Shown here in pieces: positions 1-7,430 of a stretch of DNA of 64,000 nucleotides. Source of the DNA: an uncultured Sutterella sp. GTDB taxonomy: Bacteria > Pseudomonadota > Gammaproteobacteria > Burkholderiales > Burkholderiaceae_F. The stretch lies in the NCBI GenBank assembly GCA_900757865.1, contig CAAEPH010000051.1:12336-76335 (forward strand). The letters are read 5' to 3'. The notes below the pieces were generated by a model. The model was given only the letters and a program-made list of their open reading frames with translations, did not search any database and was not told the DNA's origin. The position numbers were made by a program, and so were the translations under genes. Position 1 is the first letter of the stretch. Every line of letters starts with the position of its first letter.

Positions 1-178
1 GAGCACCAATGATATTCATCATTGTCGACTTTCCCGACCCCGAAGGGCCCATAATAGCGACGAACTCGCCCTCATCGATCGAAAGGGAAACGTCTTTAAG
101 TGCTTCAAAAGACGCTTCGGCCGTTCCATACCGCTTTCGAATATGTTCAAGACGTATTAGATGAGATCCATCAGGCAT
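1..178 (-). CDS. macB: MacB-type ABC transporter ATPase, N-terminal part only (runs off window)
   Basis: Only the first 59 codons are inside the window; the gene continues beyond position 1. The reading frame starts at ATG 178-176 and shows a typical ABC nucleotide-binding start: an aromatic Tyr near residue 17 and a Walker A motif GPSGSGKST at about residues 44-52. It begins 4 nt after the macA stop codon, so it is almost certainly co-transcribed and probably translationally coupled. In the MacAB-TolC type of efflux pump, MacB is the inner membrane ATPase/permease that drives export of macrolides, lipopeptides or other envelope-active molecules. The permease half is not visible, so the assignment rests on the MacA neighbour and on the LolD/MacB-like sequence. 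Confidence 0.85.
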   Translation of the reverse strand, partial: MPDGSHLIRLEHIRKRYGTAEASFEALKDVSLSIDEGEFVAIMGPSGSGKSTMMNIIGA

Positions 179-182
179 GCGA

Positions 183-1451
183 TCAGTCTCCCGCTTTACG
201 TTGCTGATCAATAATCACTTGATCTGTTTCACGAATCTCTCCTTTGAGGATCTCTGTGTGATTACCATCGGTCAATCCTGTGGTCACCGTAAGCTTCAGA
301 GGTTTCCCATCGCGTAATACGTAGAGCTCTCGTTGAGTTTCACCGTGAATAACCACGTCCTTCACGGTTTTATTTACTGTTGTTCGATGAGGTGGTCCTG
401 CTTGAATCACGGGCTTTTTCGTCGCGGCTTTCGTGCTCGGCACAAATCTAAAGGCAGAGTTGGGGACTAACAACACCCCATCACGCTTTGCTGTTTCAAT
501 GGTTGCTGAGGCGGTCATGCCAGGTCGCAATAAATGCTGAGAATTATCCACCGTCATGTAAGCGGTATAAGTCACCACATTTTCATTGGTTGCCGAACCG
601 TAAGCAACCTTGGTAAGGGTTGCTGGGAAATGCTGATTAGGGAAAGCACTCACTGTGAAATAAACCGGATCACCCTCTTTGACAACGCCTATATCGGCTT
701 CATCCACTAACACTTGCAATTCCAATTTGCTCAAATCCGTGGCTAATGTCAACAACTGAACTGCCTGTAATGAAGCCGCAACCGCCAAACCAGGTTCAAC
801 GGTTCTTGTTAAGACCACACCGTCAATCGGTGACGCGATACGAGCTTTTGACAAGTCAGTCTCTGCCGTTGTCAAGGTGGCCTCTGCACTCATAATATTG
901 GCCTCTGCCACCGCCACACTTGCCTTATTAACATCCACCTTGGCTTGCTGTTGATCCAGTTCTGTCTGTGAGGGGGACAAGCCACCTGACCGTTTGTGCA
1001 AATCTAGCATTCGCTTGTGGGTAATCTGACTTTCCTTAAGATTGGCAACGCTTTCCTGTCGCTGAGCCTGGGCGCTCTGTAAGGTCGCTTTTGCGCTCTG
1101 CACTTTAGCCTTCAAACTTCTCGTATCTAAATCGATCAAGGGATCTCCCACTTTAACAGGTGAGTTCACATCCACATAGACCTTTCGAACAATTCCTGAA
1201 AGTTCGGAGCCCACCGAAACAGTCCGCGTTGGTTGCAAAGTGCCATCTGCCGTCACAGTCACATTCAGTGAACCCAAAGTAGCTGGCTCGGTTATATAGT
1301 GGAGATCCTGTTGTGCATTTTGTGCCTTCCAATAGTACCACCCACCAGTTGCCAAACCTACTGCTACCACAATGCCTAAGGTTTTGACATACCATGGACG
1401 AGAATGGGTTTGAAGAAAATCGGGCTTATCGTTTGTACTCTTTTGAGACAT
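183..1451 (-). CDS. macA: MacA-like periplasmic adaptor (membrane fusion protein) of an ABC efflux pump
   Basis: Adaptor linking the inner membrane MacB to an outer membrane channel. The protein (422 aa from ATG 1451) has one N-terminal membrane anchor at about residues 20-41. A biotinyl-lipoyl-like half (VGSELSGIVRKVYVD), a long alanine/glutamine-rich coiled-coil hairpin, the second lipoyl half (ARIASPIDGVVLTRTVEPG) and beta-barrel domains follow, as in the HlyD/RND-MFP family. The frame is open upstream to 1499, but that extension would overlap the preceding gene. ATG 1451 has a good ribosome site (AAGGA) about 7 nt upstream, so I prefer it. It lies between the outer membrane factor gene (24-nt spacer) and macB (4-nt spacer). 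The substrate cannot be read from sequence. Confidence 0.9.
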   Translation of the reverse strand: MSQKSTNDKPDFLQTHSRPWYVKTLGIVVAVGLATGGWYYWKAQNAQQDLHYITEPATLGSLNVTVTADGTLQPTRTVSVGSELSGIVRKVYVDVNSPVKVGDPLIDLDTRSLKAKVQSAKATLQSAQAQRQESVANLKESQITHKRMLDLHKRSGGLSPSQTELDQQQAKVDVNKASVAVAEANIMSAEATLTTAETDLSKARIASPIDGVVLTRTVEPGLAVAASLQAVQLLTLATDLSKLELQVLVDEADIGVVKEGDPVYFTVSAFPNQHFPATLTKVAYGSATNENVVTYTAYMTVDNSQHLLRPGMTASATIETAKRDGVLLVPNSAFRFVPSTKAATKKPVIQAGPPHRTTVNKTVKDVVIHGETQRELYVLRDGKPLKLTVTTGLTDGNHTEILKGEIRETDQVIIDQQRKAGD

Positions 1452-1474
1452 AGTCTGTCCTTCTTGTTTATCGC

Positions 1475-2872
1475 TTACTGCAACTGACGCGTGGTCCATG
1501 GACCACCTAAAACACGATACAGGGTGACATAAGCATTGCTGACTGCCGCACGATTATCCAAGGCGTTTTCTTGAGCACTAAAATAGTTACGCTCTGCTTC
1601 GAGTAGACTTAAGTAATCCCCCAATCCAGCTTGATAACTATCACGCGAGAGTTGGTATGCTTTCTGTGCGTGCTCTTGGGCCTGTTGAAGAAGAGGAATA
1701 TTTTGTTCCGTTGTCTGCACAGTCAATAACGCATTGCCCGTCTCCTCTAGCGCGCTTACTAAGGTATCTCGATAGGACGCCTGAGCCTGTGCTAATTGCG
1801 CTTTCGCCTGATCGGAGGCTGCTGACAATGTGCCCCAATTAAGCACCGGGAGCGACATCGCTGCCACAAGAGCCCCCACCCCCGTTCCCGAAGCTCCTAA
1901 AGCACTCACCGTGGCTGCTTGTGTTCCGATGGAACCCGTAATCTGTAAACTCGGAAAAAAATCTTTTTGAGCTGCCTCCAGTGTTTTGGCTCTAGCGTAT
2001 AGCGTCTCGATAGCACTACGGATATCGGGACGCCTCATTAACACCTCCGCAGGAATAGCTACCGCCAAATGAGCTTTAGGACTTGGCAGATCTGTCCCTT
2101 CTCCAAGATGGAGCTCATCGCTGGGAATCGCTAGCAATCTCGCTAACGCCAATTTGTATTGCCCTAAACTTTGCTGAAGCTTTACCAAACGAACTTTGGC
2201 GTTCTCTACTTGCACCTGAGCTGTTTCCACACTAGCTTGATCTCCTAAACCAGCCTGCGATTTCCAGGCGGCTAGATGAGCCGTTTCTTGGTAATTCTGT
2301 AGCTCTTTCTCGAGCAACTGAAGTTTCAGCTGAGCAGCTCGAAAATTGACATAGGCCGTAACCACCTCAGCAACCATTTGGTCCTTCACTTGCTCCAGTG
2401 CCCATGCTTTGGCTAGCTCCTCAAACAGCGCAGCGTCATATCGCGTGTATTGTGCCCCGGCTAAATTAGCCTCCCATGCAGCACTCATTCCCGCTTTATA
2501 GGTCGACAATGTCACACCGGATGTGCGGTTTTTTCCGGCTGACGCATCGACGCTAAAAGAAGGCCATAAAACCGAATTTGCGCTGCGGACAGCTGCCCGA
2601 GCTATTTGCAGTGAGGCCAAGGCTTCTTCAACCTTGGGCGAGTTCTGTAAAACTTTCTCTACAAATGTATCGATCTGAGGATCGTTCCACTGTGCCCAAA
2701 AGACCTCTGGCGCTACAGTATTTTTTTCTTCTAGAATAGTTTCCCACTGTTGAGGCAAGACGCTGTCAGCCGTTGTTTGAACATCGGGAGGTGAAATCGC
2801 ACAACCACCGAGAACAATGCAACAACTTCCCATTAGAAACTTCTTCCAGACATCCACAGCATTTCGTCTCAT
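1475..2872 (-). CDS. NodT/OprM-family outer membrane efflux lipoprotein
   Basis: TolC-like trimeric outer membrane channel that completes the MacAB pump. The 465-aa protein opens with a lipoprotein signal ending in LGGC (Cys about residue 24), so it should be acylated like OprM/NodT. It carries the duplicated outer membrane efflux repeats: the segment with EALASLQIARAAVRSANS near the N-terminus and a second with QAKAQLAQAQASYRDTLV near the C-terminus, both alpha-helical. The motif LMRRPDIRSAIETLYA is characteristic of the NodT subgroup. ATG 2872 has an AAAGGA ribosome site about 8 nt upstream. It is first in the operon with macA and macB and diverges from the response regulator at 3064. Confidence 0.92.
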   Translation of the reverse strand: MRRNAVDVWKKFLMGSCCIVLGGCAISPPDVQTTADSVLPQQWETILEEKNTVAPEVFWAQWNDPQIDTFVEKVLQNSPKVEEALASLQIARAAVRSANSVLWPSFSVDASAGKNRTSGVTLSTYKAGMSAAWEANLAGAQYTRYDAALFEELAKAWALEQVKDQMVAEVVTAYVNFRAAQLKLQLLEKELQNYQETAHLAAWKSQAGLGDQASVETAQVQVENAKVRLVKLQQSLGQYKLALARLLAIPSDELHLGEGTDLPSPKAHLAVAIPAEVLMRRPDIRSAIETLYARAKTLEAAQKDFFPSLQITGSIGTQAATVSALGASGTGVGALVAAMSLPVLNWGTLSAASDQAKAQLAQAQASYRDTLVSALEETGNALLTVQTTEQNIPLLQQAQEHAQKAYQLSRDSYQAGLGDYLSLLEAERNYFSAQENALDNRAAVSNAYVTLYRVLGGPWTTRQLQ

Positions 2873-3063
2873 TGTTCATCCTTTTCTTATCCTATTGCAG
2901 CGATGCAAAGGGGCACCGCCTTGATGGATTATTACGTTTTGCTAGACAAGCTTCATCCCATTTGTAAGACTTCAAAAAGGATGACCCAGTTTGAACCCAC
3001 AGAACCCTTCAGTTTGTTAATATCACCATTATTTTTGTTTTAAATCATAAAATTTGTTCATTT
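2873..3063. promoter_or_regulatory. Divergent intergenic region between efflux operon and response regulator
   Basis: This 191-bp non-coding stretch must hold the promoters of both the outer membrane factor-macA-macB operon (minus) and the orphan regulator (plus). The half next to the regulator is strongly A+T rich. No ribosome site is recognisable just before ATG 3064, so the regulator may have a very short or leaderless 5' end. I could not single out convincing -35/-10 pairs or a clear direct-repeat operator. The arrangement suggests, but does not prove, that the regulator controls the pump. Confidence 0.4.
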
Positions 3064-3777
3064 ATGTTCAAACATCCTCGCCCGGTACTAGTCATTGACA
3101 ACGACCTCGAGTTTTTGGCGTTGATCGTCGATTTCTTAGTGCTCGAGGGATTTCACCCGTATTTCGCTTCCACTTTTCAACAGGCTACAACCGTTTTAGA
3201 GTCAACTGAAGTGGATGCCATCGTCTGTCGAGAAGATTTGCCTGAAGGGAAAACGCTAGATTGGCTAGCAGAGCTCACTCAAAACTCACAAACTCCTCTG
3301 CAAAACCTCCCCATCCTTTTCCTGCTCACAAACCCCAGTAACAAGACCAATGTTGTGCCTAAGGAAAAGTACAACATTAGCAAAGCTTATCAACAGCCTT
3401 GGTCATTAAAAAACATTGCGCAAGACCTGCGACAAATGTTGTCGAAAACACAGACTGGTGTGACTCTTATCGCGAATCGCGAAGTGGGTCCCATCTGTAT
3501 GGACTTGGTTAAGCGCCAATTACGCATCAACGGTAAGCTCGTCCCAGTGACGAATACAGAGTTCACCATTCTGGAAGTTCTGATCAACAAGGTAGGCGTC
3601 GCTGTTCCTAAAGACGAAATTTATCAAAAGGTGCTTGGACGCTCTATGCACCGTTCAGAGCGCTCGATCGATGTCCATATCTCTGCGTTGCGACATAAAA
3701 TCCAGACTGTCGATAGCGAAATCACAATTTCAGGTATTCGTCGTGTAGGTTATCGATTAATCATTAAACAAAGCTGA
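3064..3777 (+). CDS. OmpR-family response regulator with degenerate receiver domain
   Basis: DNA-binding transcription regulator, 237 aa: receiver-like domain at residues 6-125 and an OmpR/PhoB winged helix at about 140-235 (NTEFTILEVLINKVG, RSIDVHISALRHKI, GIRRVGYRLI). The receiver keeps part of the acidic pocket (D12, N13, D14) and the switch Thr (T89). The phospho-acceptor Asp, expected four residues before P60, is Arg56, and the conserved Lys before the cis-Pro is Gln111. Such atypical receivers (for example HP1043 and ChxR) work without phosphorylation. No histidine kinase gene is adjacent. It diverges from the efflux operon and is followed by a strong terminator, so it is probably monocistronic. 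The family call is secure; the target is inferred. Confidence 0.88.
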   Translation: MFKHPRPVLVIDNDLEFLALIVDFLVLEGFHPYFASTFQQATTVLESTEVDAIVCREDLPEGKTLDWLAELTQNSQTPLQNLPILFLLTNPSNKTNVVPKEKYNISKAYQQPWSLKNIAQDLRQMLSKTQTGVTLIANREVGPICMDLVKRQLRINGKLVPVTNTEFTILEVLINKVGVAVPKDEIYQKVLGRSMHRSERSIDVHISALRHKIQTVDSEITISGIRRVGYRLIIKQS

Positions 3778-3810
3778 TTTCATCCGCTCAGCGACAACCC
3801 CATTAAAGCA

Positions 3811-3850
3811 AAAGCCCAGTTCTGTTTTTCGCAAAAACTGGGCTTTTTAT
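3811..3850 (+). terminator. Rho-independent terminator after the response regulator
   Basis: Stem AAGCCCAGTT / AACTGGGCTT (10 bp) with a T-rich loop, followed by a run of Ts at 3844-3852. It ends the response regulator transcript 34 nt after its stop codon. Confidence 0.9.
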
Positions 3851-4030
3851 TTATTCACATCGTTTTAGTTTCCTCTTTTTCAGCATGTTTTGCAAGAGTG
3901 TTTTGACATAAAGGCAATCTAAGTCAAAGAGAGTCGGCTTTCTTCTCAACCAATGGTTGTAGAGAGGCACAATAGAACTCATACGATTAGGTAAGAACCT
4001 AATGAAGCTTTTTTCATTGAGGGGAACGCT

Positions 4031-6079
4031 ATGAGCAATTATTTAACCAAGGACCTCCGAACCGTCGCTCTTGTAGGACATGGATCTTGTGGAAAAACGT
4101 CATTGATTGAGGCAATGCTATATCGCTCAGGCATGATCCCCGAACTTGGCAGTGTTGAACGTGGGAATACCATGTGCGACAACGACCCTCTAGAAAAACA
4201 AGTTCAACACTCCATCCGCCTAGCCGTGGCCCACATAGATACAGCCATGCCTGACTTAACGCCCGTGCGTATCCATGTTTTGGATACTCCGGGCTATGCT
4301 GACTATTTCGGGCAAGACCTCTCTGCATTAGATGCCGTCAAATCCGTTTGCGCCGTGATTGACGCGACCAAAGGGGTCGAGTTGCTAACCCGGCGTATGA
4401 TGGAGGTCGCCAAAGAACGTGGACTCTGTCGGATGATCGCCATCAACAAATTCGAAGATCCTAACGTTGACCTTGAAGCCTTGCTCTTGGAGCTTCAAGA
4501 AACCTGGGGAGAAGGTGTACTTCCTATTAATCTCCCTGCTAATGGGCGAAAGATCGTGATTGACTGCTTCGATAAAGACGAAGGTGAAGCCGATATTCGA
4601 AGCGTATCTGAAGTGCACAGGGCCTTTATTGAAAAAATCATCGAAGACGATGACGAAACGCTAGAGCGTTACTTTGAAGAAGGCAGTGTCGACCCAAGAA
4701 CACTGCACCCTCTTATCACCAAAGCCTTACGTGAGGGGCGAATCATACCCGTTTGTTTTGTATCAGCTAAAAACCTGATTGGCATCCGCGATTTCATGAA
4801 AGTGATTATTCGCCATCTCCCCAGTCCTGCTGAAGCCAATGACGCATTGTTTGTCACAGCAGACGGCACCCCCTATCGCACGGAACCCGACAAAGACAAA
4901 CCAGTGATTGCACAAGTCTTTAAAGTGGTCAACGACCCTTATATTGGGAAAATTGGTATCTTCCGCGTCCACCAAGGCACGATCACGAAGGACTCTAATC
5001 TTTACGTAGACAGCCATAAAAAGAGCTTTAAAGCCGCTCATCCTCTATTGCTCCAGGGGAAAAATACGTCAGAAACCGACAGACTCTCTCCTGGCGATAT
5101 TGGTGCTCTGGCTAAAGTAGATGAACTTCGCTATGGCTCCGTCCTACATTCCGAAGCCGACCTTGACATTCACATGCGCCCCATTAACTTCCCCAAACCC
5201 ATGTTCGGTGTGGCCGTGAAGCCAGCGCGTCGAGGTGACGAAGGACGACTCAATGAAGTGTTGGCCAAGATGCTCTCCGAGGATCCTACACTGGCTGTAG
5301 ACCATGACAAAGTCCTCAATGAAACGGTCATCCGAGGCTTAACAGAAATGCATGTGAGATCCGTTCTGGATCGAATGAAGGTCGACTTTAACTTGGAGGT
5401 CGAAACCGCTACGCCTAGCCTACCGTACCGCGAAACCATTGCCGCTCCCGCGGAAGGCCATGCACGACATAAAAAACAAACGGGTGGTACAGGTCAATTC
5501 GGCGAAGTCTATTTGCGCATTGAGCCCTTAGCACGAGGAGAAGGCTTCCAATTCGTTGATGCGGTCAAGGGTGGGGTTATTCCCTTTAATCTGATTCCCG
5601 CCGTTGAAAAGGGTGTCCGAGAAGTCATGGATTCTGGCTATTTAGCGGGCTATCCCTTACAGGATATCCGTGTAACGGTCTATGACGGCAAGAGCCATCC
5701 TGTTGATTCAAAAGAAGTCGCCTTTGTAGCCGCCGCTCGTAAAGCGTTCCTCGACGCCTTATCCAAAGCGTCCCCTCAGATTCTTGAACCGATTGTTCGC
5801 ATTGACGTAGTAGCGCCTAATGCGTCCTTTGGCGATATTGCTGGAGACCTCGGGTCACGTCGAGGCCAACTCACTGGGAGCGAAATTGTCAATGATGAAA
5901 TGACGGAAATTCACGCTTTGGTTCCTCTTAGTGAACTCGATGGGTATGCCACACGACTTCACGCTCTCACGCAAGGCCAAGGAGCTTGGTCTATGGAGCT
6001 CGATAGCTATCAACCCGCTCCCGCCAGCAAACAGGCTGAATTAGCCTCGCACTATACTCGAGTGGCAGAAGAGGATTAA
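4031..6079 (+). CDS. Elongation factor G-like GTPase (EF-G2 type)
   Basis: 682-aa translational GTPase of the EF-G family. G1 is GHGSCGKTS (16-24) and G3 is DTPGY (85-89). G4 is NKFE (139-142), where the usual form is NKxD. Domain IV (HKKQTGGTGQFGEVYLRIEP) and the EF-G C-terminal domain (FGDIAGDLGSRRGQLTG) are present. The switch I area (QVQHSI) resembles the second EF-G group (FusA2-like) rather than the main ribosomal translocase, whose switch differs. Such paralogues have been linked to ribosome recycling or stress translation, or have no known role. ATG 4031 follows GAGGGGAA. The gene stands alone with a terminator behind it. The Asp-to-Glu change in G4 is unusual because this residue sets guanine specificity. 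Confidence 0.85.
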   Translation: MSNYLTKDLRTVALVGHGSCGKTSLIEAMLYRSGMIPELGSVERGNTMCDNDPLEKQVQHSIRLAVAHIDTAMPDLTPVRIHVLDTPGYADYFGQDLSALDAVKSVCAVIDATKGVELLTRRMMEVAKERGLCRMIAINKFEDPNVDLEALLLELQETWGEGVLPINLPANGRKIVIDCFDKDEGEADIRSVSEVHRAFIEKIIEDDDETLERYFEEGSVDPRTLHPLITKALREGRIIPVCFVSAKNLIGIRDFMKVIIRHLPSPAEANDALFVTADGTPYRTEPDKDKPVIAQVFKVVNDPYIGKIGIFRVHQGTITKDSNLYVDSHKKSFKAAHPLLLQGKNTSETDRLSPGDIGALAKVDELRYGSVLHSEADLDIHMRPINFPKPMFGVAVKPARRGDEGRLNEVLAKMLSEDPTLAVDHDKVLNETVIRGLTEMHVRSVLDRMKVDFNLEVETATPSLPYRETIAAPAEGHARHKKQTGGTGQFGEVYLRIEPLARGEGFQFVDAVKGGVIPFNLIPAVEKGVREVMDSGYLAGYPLQDIRVTVYDGKSHPVDSKEVAFVAAARKAFLDALSKASPQILEPIVRIDVVAPNASFGDIAGDLGSRRGQLTGSEIVNDEMTEIHALVPLSELDGYATRLHALTQGQGAWSMELDSYQPAPASKQAELASHYTRVAEED

Positions 6080-6101
6080 AGAGACTCTCGCTCTCACCTC
6101 C

Positions 6102-6132
6102 ACTACCCAGGGTTAACCTGGGTAGTTTTTTT
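6102..6132 (+). terminator. Rho-independent terminator after the EF-G-like gene
   Basis: Stem ACTACCCAGG / CCTGGGTAGT around a GTTAA loop, followed by seven Ts (6125-6132). The stop codon of the EF-G-like gene is 23 nt upstream. The rest of the gap to 6327 (about 195 bp) shows no gene and presumably holds the promoter of the fmdB-aspS group. Confidence 0.92.
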
Positions 6133-6327
6133 GGGGGAGCGGGCTAGCTCGTCCATCCTTAGACCGCTCAGAAACGATCCAATACCCAGAAACAGTATAG
6201 GTCCAAACCTGTTTTCTGTTAAACTTCGCGTATTTTCTAGGATTGTCTTGGGTAAGATAATCCTGAAGGATAGCCAGTAGCACTCGAGCTGACCATCCTC
6301 CCCATTATTGTTCTTTGTATTTTCATC

Positions 6328-6552
6328 ATGCCTATTTACGCTTATAAATGCTCTCACTGCGGGTACCAGCACGATTATCTGCAGAAGATGAGTGATAAAC
6401 CCTTAACCACTTGCCCACAATGTGGCGAGGAAACCTTGGTGAAAGAGTTGTCTGCTCCTGGTTTTGAGCTTAAAGGCTCGGGTTGGGCAGCTACGGACTT
6501 TAACGGAGGCCACAAAGCACTGCCCGCCTCCCACAGTAAACCAAAGTCTTAA
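6328..6552 (+). CDS. FmdB-family zinc ribbon protein
   Basis: 74-aa protein with the family's N-terminal zinc ribbon: MPIYAYKCSHCGYQHDYLQ, then CPQCGEE, giving a CxxC...CxxC metal site at residues 8-11 and 30-33. A glycine-rich tail (FELKGSGWAATDF) follows, as in FmdB/CxxC_CXXC_SSSS family members. Function is not established; it was first named as a putative regulator of formamidase. In betaproteobacteria it usually sits, as here, directly before a DUF502 membrane protein and aspS, so the three probably share a transcript. Confidence 0.9.
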   Translation: MPIYAYKCSHCGYQHDYLQKMSDKPLTTCPQCGEETLVKELSAPGFELKGSGWAATDFNGGHKALPASHSKPKS

Positions 6553-6613
6553 TCGTTCCATACGGGGGATTACACATCTCCCGTTTTTTTATCCTTTCGT
6601 CAAGGATCTACCC

Positions 6614-7258
6614 ATGTTAAAAAAATACTTTACTGCGGGACTATTACTGTGGCTACCTCTAGTCATTACCCTATGGATCCTCGAATCCATCATTCGCTGG
6701 AGTGACGCCATTGTCAATTTGCTCCCAAAAGAGTTCCATCCTGAAGTGATCCTAGGTTTTCATATCCCAGGAATCGGACTGGTTCTAGCCTTGATCACCA
6801 TTTTTATCACGGGTATTTTAGTTGCTAATTTTATTGGTCAAGCGGTCGTTCACCTCTGGGAAAGTCTTCTAAACCGTATTCCGTTTGTCCGTCCTATTTA
6901 TTCAGGTGTCAAGCAAATCGCCTCGACCATCCTCTCGGACAACACGGAAAGCTTCAAAGAAGTCGTACTCATCGAATTTCCTCAAAAATCCCAATGGACG
7001 CTCGGCTTTATCGTTTCGACCCCGAGCAAGCAATTAGCAAACATCGTCGATGAGCCCGAGCTCGTCACGGTTTACATTCCCACGGCACCCAATCCCACGT
7101 CGGGTTATGTTGTGATGGTTGCTCCTGACCAAGTTAAAACCACCGATATTTCTGTGGATGCAGCCTTTAAATTTCATCTTTCCTTGGGAGTTATGACCCC
7201 AACGACAGGGTTAAATCAAAAAAAATCAACTGATCAACCCTATGCAGACAAGTCCTAA
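6614..7258 (+). CDS. DUF502 family membrane protein
   Basis: 214-aa inner membrane protein. Two strongly hydrophobic segments are visible (about residues 5-23, LLLWLPLVITLWIL, and 55-80, GIGLVLALITIFITGILVAN). The family motif RIPFVRPIYSGVKQIA and a soluble C-terminal part (VYIPTAPNPTSGYVVMV) follow. The frame is open further upstream, but that extension overlaps fmdB; ATG 6614 gives the family's normal N-terminus. No biochemical role is known. It sits between fmdB and aspS, a conserved betaproteobacterial order. Confidence 0.9.
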   Translation: MLKKYFTAGLLLWLPLVITLWILESIIRWSDAIVNLLPKEFHPEVILGFHIPGIGLVLALITIFITGILVANFIGQAVVHLWESLLNRIPFVRPIYSGVKQIASTILSDNTESFKEVVLIEFPQKSQWTLGFIVSTPSKQLANIVDEPELVTVYIPTAPNPTSGYVVMVAPDQVKTTDISVDAAFKFHLSLGVMTPTTGLNQKKSTDQPYADKS

Positions 7259-7313
7259 CCCCGTTTTACGCCATAAACACGTTCGATAGGGGTAAACTTA
7301 ATAAGCTTGTCTT

Positions 7314-7327
7314 TGCTTTGCAAAGCA
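7314..7327. repeat. 14-bp perfect palindrome in the aspS leader
   Basis: TGCTTTG / CAAAGCA is an uninterrupted dyad, 104 bp before the aspS start. It could be an operator or fold as a small hairpin in the leader; no matching regulator is evident. Confidence 0.4.
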
Positions 7328-7384
7328 CAGTTCAACAATGAGCCACTTCTCAGAGCGGCTCTTACGTTAGACCCTCAGCATGTT

Positions 7385-7420
7385 CGTTACACCATAATTT
7401 TCTGGTGTTAACTCTTTTTT
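7385..7420 (+). terminator. Terminator-like hairpin (possible attenuator) just before aspS
   Basis: The stem pairs GTTACACCA (7386-7394) with TGGTGTTAAC (7403-7412), with a single bulged base, and is followed by CTCTTTTTT. It lies immediately before the aspS ribosome site (GGAG 7422-7425). It could end the fmdB-DUF502 transcript, or act as an attenuator in the aspS leader. Confidence 0.6.
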
Positions 7421-7430
7421 CGGAGCTTTT

